From contig JAWQEG010000710.1 in the NCBI GenBank assembly GCA_033782935.1, positions 620,001-684,000 on the forward strand: 64,000 nucleotides of DNA, written 5' to 3'. The notes under the pieces were generated by a model, which was not told where the DNA came from, did not search any database, and saw only the letters and a list, made by a program, of their open reading frames with translations. This document shows positions 9,961-20,590 of this stretch, in pieces (positions within the stretch are counted from its first letter, which is position 1; each line of letters starts with the position of its first letter). Made by a program: the position numbers and the translations under genes. Origin of the DNA: Petrolisthes cinctipes. Lineage: Eukaryota > Arthropoda > Malacostraca > Decapoda > Porcellanidae.

Positions 9961-12900
9961 TTAGGCTGCACACATCATGAGGCTCCTTGACAGCGCGTCC
10001 GCAAAGTAGTTTTCAGAACCTTTGATATGCTTAATCTCTATATGATATGGCTGTAGGTAGAGGGACCAACGCAGAAGGCGTTGATTGGAGAACTGGGTTC
10101 TGGTGAGGAAGGTCAAGGGATTGTGGTCAGTGTAGACTTTTATCTTCTGTTGTCCGTAGAGGTAACACTCGAACTTCTTGAAGGCAGAGATGATTGCTAG
10201 GAGCTCCTTCTCGATGGTGCTGTAGTTACGTTGGTGCTTGTTGAACGTGGCGGAGTGATACGCTATAGGATGCAACACCCCATCTCTCTCCTGGAGGAGG
10301 ACAGCACCAAGGGCACCCTCGCTAGCATCAGTTTGTAGGAGATAGGGGAGGCACAGGTCAGGAGCTACCAAGACAGGACCATGTGCGAGATAGGTCTTGA
10401 GCTGGTTGAACGAGGCTTTACAGTCGGCAGTCCACATGTAGGTCACTTTGCTGCTGGTCAGGCGAGTAAGTGGGGCCACCACAGCAGAGAAGTTAGGGCA
10501 GTACCGCCTATAGAACCCTGCCATCCCCAGGAACCGCATCAGCGCCTTCTTCGTGTGGGGGACAGGATAGGCAAGGATGGCGTCCACGTTTGCCGATTTT
10601 GGTCGAACTCGGCCGCGACCCACTTCGTGTCCCAGATAGGTGACCACTGCGCCGCCGAAGGTAGTCTTGGCCAAGTTGATGGTCAGATGGGCATCACGCA
10701 GCCTTCCCAGGACGTTAGTCAGTCGCTGCAGATGTTGGGACCAGGTCTCTGTATATATAATTACATCATCTAAGTACACATTTACTCCATTTAGATCTTG
10801 TAATAGGCAGTTCATAGTACGTTGGAATGTAGCGGGGGCATTCCTAAGTCCAAAAGGCATGACTAAATACTGAAAAAGGCCAAAGGGAGTGATGAAAGCT
10901 GAAATGATTTGAGCCCTATTAGTTAGTGGGATCTGATGGTAACCTTTTAGTAAGTCAATTTTGGTTATGAACTTAGACTGGCCCACCGCATCAATAAGAT
11001 CATCAATTCTGGGAAGGGGATAGGCGTCAGGTGTAGTGGCAGCGTTAACCCGTCGGTAGTCCACGACGAGTCGAAACTGTCCGCTCTCTTTAGGTACCAG
11101 CAAGCACGGTGAGGCCCAGGGTGACCTGCTCGGGACCGCCAAGCCATGATCCAGGAGGTAGTCCAGTTCTTTCTTCAGCTGTTCTTTCTTCCTGTGTGGG
11201 ACTCTGTAGGGTGACTGTCGGATGGGGTTAGTTCCTGGCATGAGTTCAACGTCATGGCGCACGATCTCACAATATCCAGGCTTATCAGAGAATACATCTA
11301 TGTACCGAGACAACACACTGGAGATCTCGTCTACTCGAGTTTCAGTTAGGTTTTTTAAGTACCCAGGCAACGCCTGCAAGATTTCGGAATTGGAACAACC
11401 TTCCCACTCATTGTCTGGGGTTAGATTTTCCAGTGTGTTCTCGTCAGTATTTATAATGTTACAGGGGAGTCTCAATGGATCAGGTGCATGTTCTCGGGTA
11501 AGGTATAATTTTATTAAATTGATATGCACTAGCTGTGTGGACTTGCGACGGTCAGGGGTATTCAAGATGTAATTTCGGTCATCAACCTTTCTTTTTACCA
11601 TATAAGGACCTTGATACTTGGCTGACAAGGGGGACCCTGGGACTGGGAGGTAGGCTAACACCTGGTCTCCCTCTTTGAACTCCCTCAACCTAGTGTTCAC
11701 ATCATACCTAGCTTTCATCTTTTCCTGTGCTTTTACTAAGTTATCAGATGCAAACTGACGCACCTTACTGAGTCTATTCTTAAGGTTTTCCAGGTAAGCT
11801 GTTACAGTTACTAGTCGTGCTGGAGAGGGTTGGATTAATTTATCTTTGATTACCTTAAGCGGACCTCTCCCTTTCCTACCAAAGAGGAGTTCAAAGGGGG
11901 AGCAACCAAGGGACTCTTGCGGGGCTTCTCGGATAGCAAACAAGAGGAATGGTAACCCCTCATCCCAGTCCCGATCCCCTTCATTACAGTACTTACGGAT
12001 CATTGATTTCAAGGTCTGATGACACCGTTCAAGAGCTCCCTGAGACTGAGGATGGTAAGCCGTGGACAGAGTCTGTTGGATGTCGAGTTCATGTAGTACC
12101 TGGCGGAAGAGATCACTCGTGAAGTTAGAGCCTCGGTCGCTTTGTATTTCCTGGGGAATACCATAAGTAGTGAACATATGAATGAGAATGTTAGAGATGG
12201 TCCTAGCCGAAATATTTTTTAATGGAAAAGCTTCTGGATAGCGGGTACTTGGGCACATGACAGTGAGGATGTATTGGTTTCCTCTTTTTGTTCTAGGGAG
12301 AGGGCCAACGATGTCTATGAGGATCTTTTGGAAAGGTTCAGAAGGGACTTGAATGGGCTGTAGTGGATACCGAGGGAGTGCCTGGTTAGGTTTACCCACT
12401 ATCTGACAAGTATGGCAAGAGTTTATGAATTTGGTTACATCTTGTTTCATGCCGGGCCAATAGAAGTTATTAAGTAGCTTCAAATAAGTTTTCTTGATTC
12501 CGAGGTGCCCCCCAAAACCTTCATGAGCGATCTCCATTACAGATGTCCTGATAGTTTGTGGCAACACAACCTGATGGGTTTCAGCCCAAGTGTCATCATC
12601 TGTTAGTCTAGGTGGCCTATAGAATCTCATTAATATGTCACCCTCATAGTAGTAAGATGGGGAATGGAGGACGTTGTCCTTAAGGATAGCCTTCCTTTGG
12701 AGTACCGTTAGAGTAGGATCCAACCTCTGCGCTTCCCCCAGTTTATGCTCAGAGATCAGCTCCTTCAGGGATGCCCCAGCCGGAAGATGTTGCGTTAGGA
12801 CTTCATCTTCAGGCAGGGCACAGTGAGCTTGGGCGCGAGTGACTGCACAACTGGGGAACAACGTTGGTTGGACCCTCTCTATAGCCTCGGTAGGGTTGTA

Positions 12901-14454
12901 TGGCAGTGGGGAATCCTGCGTGGACAGCAAGGGTACGACCAAACTGCCGGCCAGGTCATTTCCCAGGAGGAAGGTGGAGTCAGGAATGGGCAAGGGAGTA
13001 TCAATAACCCCTACGATTACGGGTCCCGTTACTGCATCACAGCTGAGATGGATCTTGGCCAGGGGCACTGGAGTCCTTGCGTGCAGCATTTGGAGATGCA
13101 CCTTTTCCCCTGTCAAGTTGTTATCGATGTTGGGTAGAGAGGACTTGGTGATTAGAGACTGGGCAGATGCGGTATCCCTGATGATCTGTACAGGGTATAG
13201 CTCCATACCAGCACCGAGGGATACGGTGCCAGTCGATCGGAAAGGCTGGAAGAGATCTTGTGGGGGTGGCTGAACAACATTAGTGGTAGCTACTGGTCGA
13301 GTGAACGGGTTGGTATTGGTACTACCCTTTGCCACCTTACATCTAGGGTCAGGACAATCTTTAACAAAATGTCCTTCCTTCTTACAGTATCTACAAATGG
13401 TTTTAAATTGTTCAGGGAGACTCTGTCCAACGGGTTTACCAGGGTTAGTGTGAGAACCTGCATCTGTCCTAACAATATTAGGTCTCTTCTCTCCCAAGGC
13501 CTTTTCTCTCAGCCCGGGGCGATGGATAAGGGAAAAAACATCGGCAATATTGGCTGCCCTGATTAAGTCAGTTTCCTCCTTGTCAATAATGTGCACCATG
13601 ATGGAATACGGAACTTTTCGTTTGAATTCTTCAGTGACTATTAAGTTAGCTAATTCATTAAAAGTGGCAACATTCGCCGACTTCACCCACCTCCGGAAAG
13701 CTCTTAATTTCTCAGAAGCAAACTCTGTGAAAGTCTGGACATAGGTTTTGTTTAGGTTCCTAAAGGCCTGTCGGTAACCTTCGGTGGAGATTGAATAGGA
13801 GGAGATTATAGCTTCCTTAACAGAGTCATAGTTTGTATTATCCTCTATCCCGTCACATACAGTGATAGCCCTACCTACAAGTTTAGGCTTAATTAGCCAT
13901 ACCCAATGGTCCCTTGGCCACTGAAAATGGGAGGCAGTTGACTCGAATTCTCTGAAGAAAACTTCGGGATTATCTTCGGAGAAGGCAGGTACAAGCTTGA
14001 GGTGTTTACCAACGTCGAAGTTTACTGGTTCTGAAGTCTGTGGGGCTACTGGATTAGCCTTTAGTTGGAGAAGGTGTAGCTCGTGTTGCCTTTCGAGGGC
14101 ACGTTCGTGTCGCTCTTCTTCTCGACGTTGCTCCTCGAACTGGAACTTTATCTTCGCGTTGTCTCGCTCGGTTAGTTCGTACTGTAGTTTCAATTTCATG
14201 GCTTCAAGCTTCACCTTCTCTATCGCCAGGGTCTCCTTGGGGTCGTTGGTTTGTACCACCCCTTGTGAGTTGCCTCCCGTCACTCTCAGATGAGCAAGAA
14301 CCATTTCTTTCAACTGGGCTTTCGTAGTACTATATGTGAAGGGAATGTTATAACTAGTGGCTAAGTACTTTAAATCATCCTTTCTGACGTTAGCATCAAC
14401 CAACTCCTCCACCGACGGGTTACCGACAAACTCGACTGGGTCGAAACTTGACAT
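9961..14454 (-). CDS. Gag-pol polyprotein: gag, protease, integrase, RT, RNase H
   Basis: One unbroken 1,497-residue frame encodes the structural protein and all enzymes of the retrotransposon. Residues 1-60 contain a SAP-like helix pair. Residues 75-135 are highly charged and probably coiled coil. The gag core follows, with a CCHC zinc knuckle at C354, C357, H362 and C367. A retropepsin-like segment has D427-T-A-S, where the family normally has D-T/S-G, and FLLGND at 495-500. Integrase comes next: zinc module H644, H650, C680, C683; catalytic D714, D773, E809 with the classic 35-residue spacing; and a GPY/F module at 949-951. Reverse transcriptase (about 1060-1260) has D1167 and YLDD at 1227-1230. 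RNase H (about 1370-1490) has D1376, E1415/E1417, D1443 and D1486. Gag and pol are fused without a frameshift or stop. The ATG at 14454 is the first in frame that retains a full gag. Integrase preceding RT places it with Gmr1-like elements. Confidence 0.96.
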   Translation of the reverse strand: MSSFDPVEFVGNPSVEELVDANVRKDDLKYLATSYNIPFTYSTTKAQLKEMVLAHLRVTGGNSQGVVQTNDPKETLAIEKVKLEAMKLKLQYELTERDNAKIKFQFEEQRREEERHERALERQHELHLLQLKANPVAPQTSEPVNFDVGKHLKLVPAFSEDNPEVFFREFESTASHFQWPRDHWVWLIKPKLVGRAITVCDGIEDNTNYDSVKEAIISSYSISTEGYRQAFRNLNKTYVQTFTEFASEKLRAFRRWVKSANVATFNELANLIVTEEFKRKVPYSIMVHIIDKEETDLIRAANIADVFSLIHRPGLREKALGEKRPNIVRTDAGSHTNPGKPVGQSLPEQFKTICRYCKKEGHFVKDCPDPRCKVAKGSTNTNPFTRPVATTNVVQPPPQDLFQPFRSTGTVSLGAGMELYPVQIIRDTASAQSLITKSSLPNIDNNLTGEKVHLQMLHARTPVPLAKIHLSCDAVTGPVIVGVIDTPLPIPDSTFLLGNDLAGSLVVPLLSTQDSPLPYNPTEAIERVQPTLFPSCAVTRAQAHCALPEDEVLTQHLPAGASLKELISEHKLGEAQRLDPTLTVLQRKAILKDNVLHSPSYYYEGDILMRFYRPPRLTDDDTWAETHQVVLPQTIRTSVMEIAHEGFGGHLGIKKTYLKLLNNFYWPGMKQDVTKFINSCHTCQIVGKPNQALPRYPLQPIQVPSEPFQKILIDIVGPLPRTKRGNQYILTVMCPSTRYPEAFPLKNISARTISNILIHMFTTYGIPQEIQSDRGSNFTSDLFRQVLHELDIQQTLSTAYHPQSQGALERCHQTLKSMIRKYCNEGDRDWDEGLPFLLFAIREAPQESLGCSPFELLFGRKGRGPLKVIKDKLIQPSPARLVTVTAYLENLKNRLSKVRQFASDNLVKAQEKMKARYDVNTRLREFKEGDQVLAYLPVPGSPLSAKYQGPYMVKRKVDDRNYILNTPDRRKSTQLVHINLIKLYLTREHAPDPLRLPCNIINTDENTLENLTPDNEWEGCSNSEILQALPGYLKNLTETRVDEISSVLSRYIDVFSDKPGYCEIVRHDVELMPGTNPIRQSPYRVPHRKKEQLKKELDYLLDHGLAVPSRSPWASPCLLVPKESGQFRLVVDYRRVNAATTPDAYPLPRIDDLIDAVGQSKFITKIDLLKGYHQIPLTNRAQIISAFITPFGLFQYLVMPFGLRNAPATFQRTMNCLLQDLNGVNVYLDDVIIYTETWSQHLQRLTNVLGRLRDAHLTINLAKTTFGGAVVTYLGHEVGRGRVRPKSANVDAILAYPVPHTKKALMRFLGMAGFYRRYCPNFSAVVAPLTRLTSSKVTYMWTADCKASFNQLKTYLAHGPVLVAPDLCLPYLLQTDASEGALGAVLLQERDGVLHPIAYHSATFNKHQRNYSTIEKELLAIISAFKKFECYLYGQQKIKVYTDHNPLTFLTRTQFSNQRLLRWSLYLQPYHIEIKHIKGSENYFADALSRSLMMCAA

Positions 14455-15127
14455 TGTGACTTGAGACCAGTTCCGATTCCACCACTAGAAGTTTATGCCC
14501 AATAGCTACTTAGTATTAATCAACAACAATACACAAAAAAAACATAAGACACTAAAATCACATTAGACGGCTCAAGGACTTGCTTCCCAAACTAGCAATA
14601 GACAGCCGTAGACACTTCAAACTGCCGTTTGCCAGGGACATGAAATGAGTGTGGTGTATTTCCCGCTCATACTCACAGACAGACTTAGCGCTCGCTAAAC
14701 AGATTGAGGCTGGTCAAACGCACAGTTGAGTGTATATACTAGTTAACTGATGAGAAGAGCTCTCTCGTCTCTTAAGAATTAGAAATGAAAATGATGAGTC
14801 TCCAGATGACGATGGCGGGAGCCAGTCTTTATCTCTCAGGTGGGTAGTGTAAGTTTGTGTTTGACATAGGGACAAGTATTACCGCTGAACCTGTGGTTTT
14901 CAGTTTCCAGTTGTTTACGTATCACATCACCTATAGGAGGGTACCCTAACACCACACTGGCCAAGTGTAGAGTCAACGTATGAATCCACGAAGTAACTTT
15001 AGCACAACAATTTAAGAATTATTCCACTCCTAACCTAACGGGCATAATTTCCTAGTATGCAGGCAGGTCCCTATCTCCATGTACTGTGCAAACCATTCAC
15101 AACAATCGGATCCCGGTCAGGCCCCCA
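14455..15127 (-). other. Untranslated leader of the retrotransposon
   Basis: This 673-bp stretch separates the primer-binding site from the gag-pol start codon. I find no convincing coding frame or recognisable domain in it. It would form the 5' untranslated leader of the genomic RNA, the usual place of packaging signals, but no such signal can be identified by eye. Confidence 0.7.
15110..15127 (-). other. Primer-binding site, tRNA-Pro-like
   Basis: On the element's strand the LTR is followed directly by TGGGGGCCTGACCGGGAT. This begins with TGG, the complement of a tRNA CCA end. It agrees with the complement of a typical animal tRNA-Pro 3' end at 15 of 18 positions, with all differences in the acceptor-stem part. 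It sits at the expected place with no gap. The exact priming tRNA remains open because of the three differences. Confidence 0.75.
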
Positions 15128-15846
15128 TGTAACGATCTGGCCTAGCACAGTAATGGGCAGTGAGCAATGATTACCAGTCTAGGGGCTCAGTATCACTGTG
15201 ATAAGCCACTCGTCACCGTAGTTGGTTAATTAAGGTAAGCACGAAACAACCAGGTTTAGTTTAGTTTAAAATAATTATTCACCAACTCCAGAACAGAACA
15301 TATAACTCCCGAGTTGAAACAGGACAGTGAACAGTTACACAGCACAAATGAGAACAGGGACATACCATACAAATGGTACACAACACAGCCACAAAAACTT
15401 ATCTGGGTGAAGTGGAGGCAGCACACCTAGAATACACTCCCGGACCACAACCTTACAAAACCTTGGGAGAGAGAAAAGGCCCTGATGTCGAGATGCAGCC
15501 GAGCTGCTGATGAGACTGAATTTCTGGGACAAGCTAGGCGCCTTATATACAGGCGGGTGAAGCCCGGCCTGCTTCGAAGGCTTGTTCGATGAAGTACCTT
15601 CGAAACCTCCTGAAGGGAGTGAAGGCACTCGACTCTCTGGGGAGTCGAACGAGAGACTGCCTCGTTAATAGTTAAGGGGGAAGGAAGTGGTGCGGGAATG
15701 ATCGTCAGTGGCTGAGGGTCTATACAATCATACAATGTATAATATACAAATGGCTGAGGGTCTCTACAATCATACATAGTAAACAATCCTACAGAAATAC
15801 ATGATATACAATCCTACTGAGGTAGACGCTGTCAAGGGGCATGACA
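15128..15846 (-). repeat. 5' LTR (719 bp), promoter-bearing
   Basis: This is identical by eye to 9208-9926. On the element's strand it starts TGTCATGCCC (U3), carries the two-copy 42-bp repeat at 15710-15793 and TATATAAGG at 15541-15549, and ends CGTTACA before the primer-binding site. I see no canonical AATAAA on the element's strand; a variant AATAAT at 15274-15279 is the closest candidate polyadenylation hexamer. Confidence 0.95.
15541..15549 (-). promoter_or_regulatory. Probable TATA box of the retrotransposon promoter
   Basis: TATATAAGG on the element's strand lies about 300 bp from the U3 end, within G/C-rich flanks. Transcription would be expected to begin some 25-35 bp further left and to run through the leader into gag-pol. 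Confidence 0.6.
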
Positions 15847-15850
15847 GTAT
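15847..15850. other. Right target-site duplication of the retrotransposon (GTAT)
   Basis: This GTAT follows the last LTR base and matches 9204-9207. The satellite unit interrupted at 9203 resumes directly after it (CAACAGACATTTATAGGG), exactly as in the uninterrupted paralogous unit near 25779. Confidence 0.9.
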
Positions 15851-18800
15851 CAACAGACATTTATAGGGTGGTGGGTGTGTGGGTGTCATTACAGTGCTTA
15901 ATCTGTAAATATCAACAGTTATTCATTTAGTGGTGGATGTAGGGGTGTCATTACAGTGCTTGGACTGTGAATATCAACCATCATTCATGGGGTGGTGGGT
16001 GTGTGGGTGTCATTACAATGCTTGGACTGTAAATATCAACTGTCATTCATGGGGTTGGGGGTGTGTGGGTGTCATTACAGTGCTTGGACTGTAAATATCA
16101 ACAGTCATTCATTAAGTGGTGGGTGTGTAGCAGTCATTACAATACTTGTACTATAAATATCAATAGTCATTAATGGGGTGTTGGGTGTGTGGGTGTCATT
16201 ACTTTGCTTGGACTGTAAATATTAACAGTCATTCATTGGGTGGATGGTGTGTGAGTGTCATTACAGTGTTTGTTCCGTAAATATTGATAGTCATTCATGG
16301 GGTGGTTGGTGTGTAGGTCTCATTACAGTGCATGGAATATAAATATCAACAGTCATTCATGGGGTGGATGGTGTGTGAGTGTCATTACAGAGCTTAGACT
16401 GTAAATATCACCAGTCATTCATGAGGTGGTTAGTGTGTGGGTGTTAATACAATTCTTGGACTGTAAATATCAACTGTCATTCATGGTGTGTGTGGGTGCT
16501 ATTATAGAGCTTGGACTCTAAATATCAACAGTCATTCTTAGGTTGGTGGGGGGGGGGATGTCATTACAGTGCCTGGACTGTAAATATCAACAATCATTCA
16601 TAGGGTGGTGGGTGTGTAGGCGTAAGTACAGATCTTGGACCATAAATACCAAGTCATTCATGGGGTAGTGGATGTATGCGTGTCAGTACTATGATTGGAC
16701 TGTTAATATCAACAGTCATTCATGAGGCGGAGGGTGTATGGGTGTCATGACAGTGCTTGGACTGTAAATATCAACAATCATTCATGGGGTGGTGGGTGTG
16801 TGGGTTTCATTACAGTGCTAGGACTGTAAATATCAAAAGTTATTTATGGCATGATTGGTGTGTGGGTGTCATTACAGCGCATTAATTAACTGTATGTATC
16901 AACAGTCATTTATGGGGTGGTGTGTGTATGGGTGTCATTTCAGTGCTTTGACTATAAATATCAACAGTCATTTATGGGTAGGGGAGTGTCATTGCAATGC
17001 TTGAACTGTAAATATCAAGTCATTCATGGGGTGGTGGGTGTGTGGATGTCATTACAGTGCTTGGACAGTAAATATCAATAGTCATTCATGGAATGGTGGG
17101 TGTGTGGGTGTCATTACAGTGCTTGGAGATTAAATATCAACAGTCATTCATTGAGTGTTGGGTGCATAGGTGTCATTACAGTGCTTGGACTTTAAATATC
17201 AACAGTAATTTATGGGTTGGTGGGTGTCATTACAGTGCTTGGACTGTAAATATCAGCAGTCATTCATATGGCAGTGGTTGTGTGTGTCATTACAGTGTTT
17301 GGACTTTAAATATCAAGAGCCATTAATGGGGTGGTGGGTGTTGGGGTGTCATTACAGTGCTTGGTCTGTAAATATCAACTGTCTCTTATGGAGTGGTGGG
17401 TGTTTGTGTGTCATTACAGTGGTTGGACTGTAAATATCTACAGTCATTCATGGGGTGGTGGGTGTGTGGGTGTCATTCCTGTGCTTGGACTATGAATATC
17501 CCCAGTCATTCATGGGGTAGTGGGTGTGTGGGTGTCATTACATTGCTTGGACTGTAAATATCAACAATCATTTATGGGGTGGTGGGTGTGTTGGTGTCAT
17601 TACAGTGCTTTGACTGTAAATATCAATAGTCATTCATGGGAAGGTGGGTGTGTGGGTGTCATTACAGTGCTTGGACTGTAAATATTAACAGTCTTTTATG
17701 GGGTGGTGTGTGTGTGGGTTATATTACAGTGCTTGAACTGTAAATACTAACCATCATTCATGGGGTTGTGGTTGTGTGGGTGTCATTACAGTGCTTGGAC
17801 TATAAATATCAACAGTCGTTCATGGGTTGGTGTTTGTGTGGGTGTCATTACAATGCTTGGACTGTAAATATCAACAGTCTTTCAAGTCGTGGTGGGTTGT
17901 TGGTGTCATTACAGTGCTTGGATTGTAAATATCAACAGTCATTCATTGGGTGGTGGGTGTGTGGGTGTCATTACAGTGCTTGGACTGTAATTATCAACTG
18001 TCATTCATGGCGTGTGTCGTTGACATTACAGTGCTTGGACTGTAAATATCAACTGTCATTCATGGGGTGTGTCAGTGACATTACAGTGCTTGTACTGTAA
18101 ATATCAACAGTCATTCATGGGTTGGTGTGTGTGTGTCATTACCGTGCTAGGACTGTAAATTTCAACTGTCATTCATGGGGTGTGTTGGTGACATTACAGT
18201 GCTTGTACTGTAAATATCAACAGCCATTCATGGGGTGGTGGGTTTGTGGGTCTCATTACAGTAATTAGACTGTAAATATCAACAGACATTAATGGGGTGG
18301 TGGGTGTGTGGGTGTCATTCCAGTGCTTAATCTGTAAATATCAACAGTTATTCATTTAGTGGTGGGTGTAGGGGTGTCATTATAGTGCTTGGACTGTGAT
18401 TATCAACCATCATTCGTGGGGTGGTGGGTGTGTGGGTGTCATTACAATGCTTGTACGGTAAATATCAACTGTCATTCATGGGGTTGGGGGTGTGTGGGTG
18501 TCATTACAGTGCTTGGACTGTAAATATCAACAGTCATTCATTAAGTGGTGGGTGTGTGGGAGTCATTACAATGCTTGTACTATAAATATCAATAGTCATT
18601 AATGAGGTGTTGGGTGTGTGGGTGTCATTACAGTGCTTGGACTGTAAATATTAACAGTCATTCATGGGGTGGATGGTGTGTGAGTGTCATTACACTGTTG
18701 GGATTGTAAATATCAACAGTTATTCATGGGGTTGTCAGTGTGTGGGTGTTAATAAAATGTTTGGACTGTAAATACCAACTGTCATTCATGGTGTGTGCTG

Positions 18801-20570
18801 GTGCTATTACATAGCTTGGACTCTAAATATCAACAGTCATTCTTAGGTTGGTGGGGGGGGGAGTGTCATTACATTGCCTGGACTGTAAATATCAACAATC
18901 ATTCATGGGGTGGTGGGTGTGTAGGTGTAAGTACAGATCTTAGACCGTAAATATCAAGTCATTTATGGGGTAGTGGATGTATGTGTGTCAGTACTGTGCT
19001 TGGACAGTAAATATAAACAGTCATTCATAGGGTGATGGGTCAGTTGGTGTCATTACAGGGCTTGGATAGTAAATATCAAAAGTAATTCATGGGGTGGTGG
19101 GTTTGTGGGTGTCATTACAGTGCTTGGACTGAAAATATCAAAAGTCATTCATGGGGTGGTGGGTGTGTGGGAGTCATTACAGTGCTTGGACTATAAATAT
19201 CAACAGTCATTTATGGTGTGTTGGGTGTGTGTGTGTCATTACATTGCTTGGACTGTAAACATCAACAGTTAATCATAAGGTGGTGTGTGTGTGTGTGTCA
19301 TTAAAGTGCTTGGACTGTAAATATCAACAGTCATTCATGGGTGGTGGATGTATAGGTATCATTTCTGTGCTTGGACTGTAAATATCAACAGTCATTCATG
19401 GGGTGGTGGGTTTTGGGGGGATATTACAGTGCTTGGAATGTAAATATCAACAGTCATTCATGGGGTTTTGTTTGTTTGGGTGTCATTTCTTTGCTTGGAC
19501 TGTAAAATATCAACAGTCATTCATGGGGTGGTGGGTGTGTGGGTGTCATTACAGTGCTTGGACTATAAATAACAACAATCATTTATGGGGTGGTGGATGT
19601 GTGGGTGTCATTAGAGTGCTTGGACTGTAAATATCAACAGTCATTCATGGGATGAGTGGTTGTGATTACAGTGCTTGGACTAAATATCAACAGTCATACA
19701 TAGGGATGGTGGGTGTCATTTCAGTGCTTGGTGTGTAAATATCAACAGTCATTCATGGGTGGTGGGTGTCATTACAGTGCTTGGACTGTAAATATCAACA
19801 ACCATTTATGGGGTGGTGGGTGTGTGGGTGTCATTACAGTGATTGGACTGTAAATATCAACAGTCATTCATGGGTGGTGTGTGTGTGGGTGTCATTACAG
19901 TGCTTTGACTGTAAATATCAACAGTCATTCATGGGAAAGTGGGTGTGTGGGTGTCATACAGTGCTTGGACTGTAAATATTAACAATCTTTCATGGGGTGG
20001 TGGGTGTGTGGATCATATAACAGTGCTTGGACTGTAAATACTAACCATCCTTCATGGGGTTGTGGTTGTGTGGGTGTCATTACAGGGATTGGACTGTAAA
20101 TATCAACAGTCATTCATGGGTTGGTGGGTGTGTGGGTGTCATTACAATGCTATGGTCTGTAAATATCAACAGTCATTCAAAGGGTGGTGGGTTGTTGGTT
20201 TCATTACAGTGCTTGGATTGTAAATATCAACAGTCATTCATTGAGTGGTGGGTGTGTGGGTGTCATTACAGTGCTTGGCCTGTAAATATCAACTGTCATT
20301 CATGGGGTGTGTTGGTGACATTACAGTGCTTGAACTGAAAATATCAACTGTTATTCATGGGGTGTGTCTTTGACATTACAGTGCTTGTACTGTAAATAAC
20401 AACAGTCATTCATGGGTTGGTGTGTGTGTGTCATTACGGTGCTTGGACTGTAAATTTTAACTGTCATTCATGGGGTGTGTCGTTGACATTACAGTGCTTG
20501 TACTGTAAATATCAACAGCAATTCATGGGGTGGTGGGTGTGTGGGTGTCATTACAGTAATTGGACTGTAA
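15847..20570 (+). repeat. Higher-order repeat copy 1 (about 4.7 kb)
   Basis: This copy starts at the retrotransposon's right flank and ends at the next junction unit of the same type. It is about 0.5 kb shorter than copy 2, lacking most of the stretch that in copy 2 spans roughly 23700-25500; instead it carries units near 19200-20500 that resemble 8640-9200. Unit series near 17093-17433 match 21631-21971 at an offset of about 4,538 bp. Confidence 0.75.
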
Positions 20571-20590
20571 GTATCAACATACATTTATAG
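20563..20590 (+). other. Paralogous empty insertion site of the retrotransposon
   Basis: The unit reads GGACTGTAAGTATCAACA without interruption, with GTAT at 20571. The retrotransposon sits at exactly this point in the homologous unit of the preceding higher-order copy. Confidence 0.85.

Larger units (their letters stand above)
9208..15846 (-). mobile_element. Full-length LTR retrotransposon, Ty3/gypsy type with integrase before RT (Gmr1-like)
   Basis: The 6,639-bp element has 719-bp LTRs starting TG and ending CA, a 4-bp target duplication GTAT, a tRNA-type primer-binding site, a polypurine tract and one intact gag-pol frame, all read on the minus strand. The 5' LTR is therefore at 15128-15846 and the 3' LTR at 9208-9926. 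The enzyme order is protease, integrase, reverse transcriptase, RNase H. Ty3/gypsy elements normally place integrase last. Established knowledge: the Gmr1-like group combines Ty3/gypsy-type enzymes with a copia-like order and was described in deuterostome animals. No envelope frame exists: about 23 bp separate the stop codon from the polypurine tract. Identical-looking LTRs, an intact frame and an exact target duplication indicate a recent and possibly still competent insertion. Confidence 0.95.

Noticed and set aside
10381..14293. Plus-strand frames of 64-144 codons inside the retrotransposon
   Set aside because: They are shadows antisense to the intact gag-pol frame.
14747..14754. CTGATGAG, the hammerhead ribozyme core word, in the leader
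   Set aside because: It is on the strand opposite to the element's RNA, and the required GAAA after a second stem is absent at the right place.
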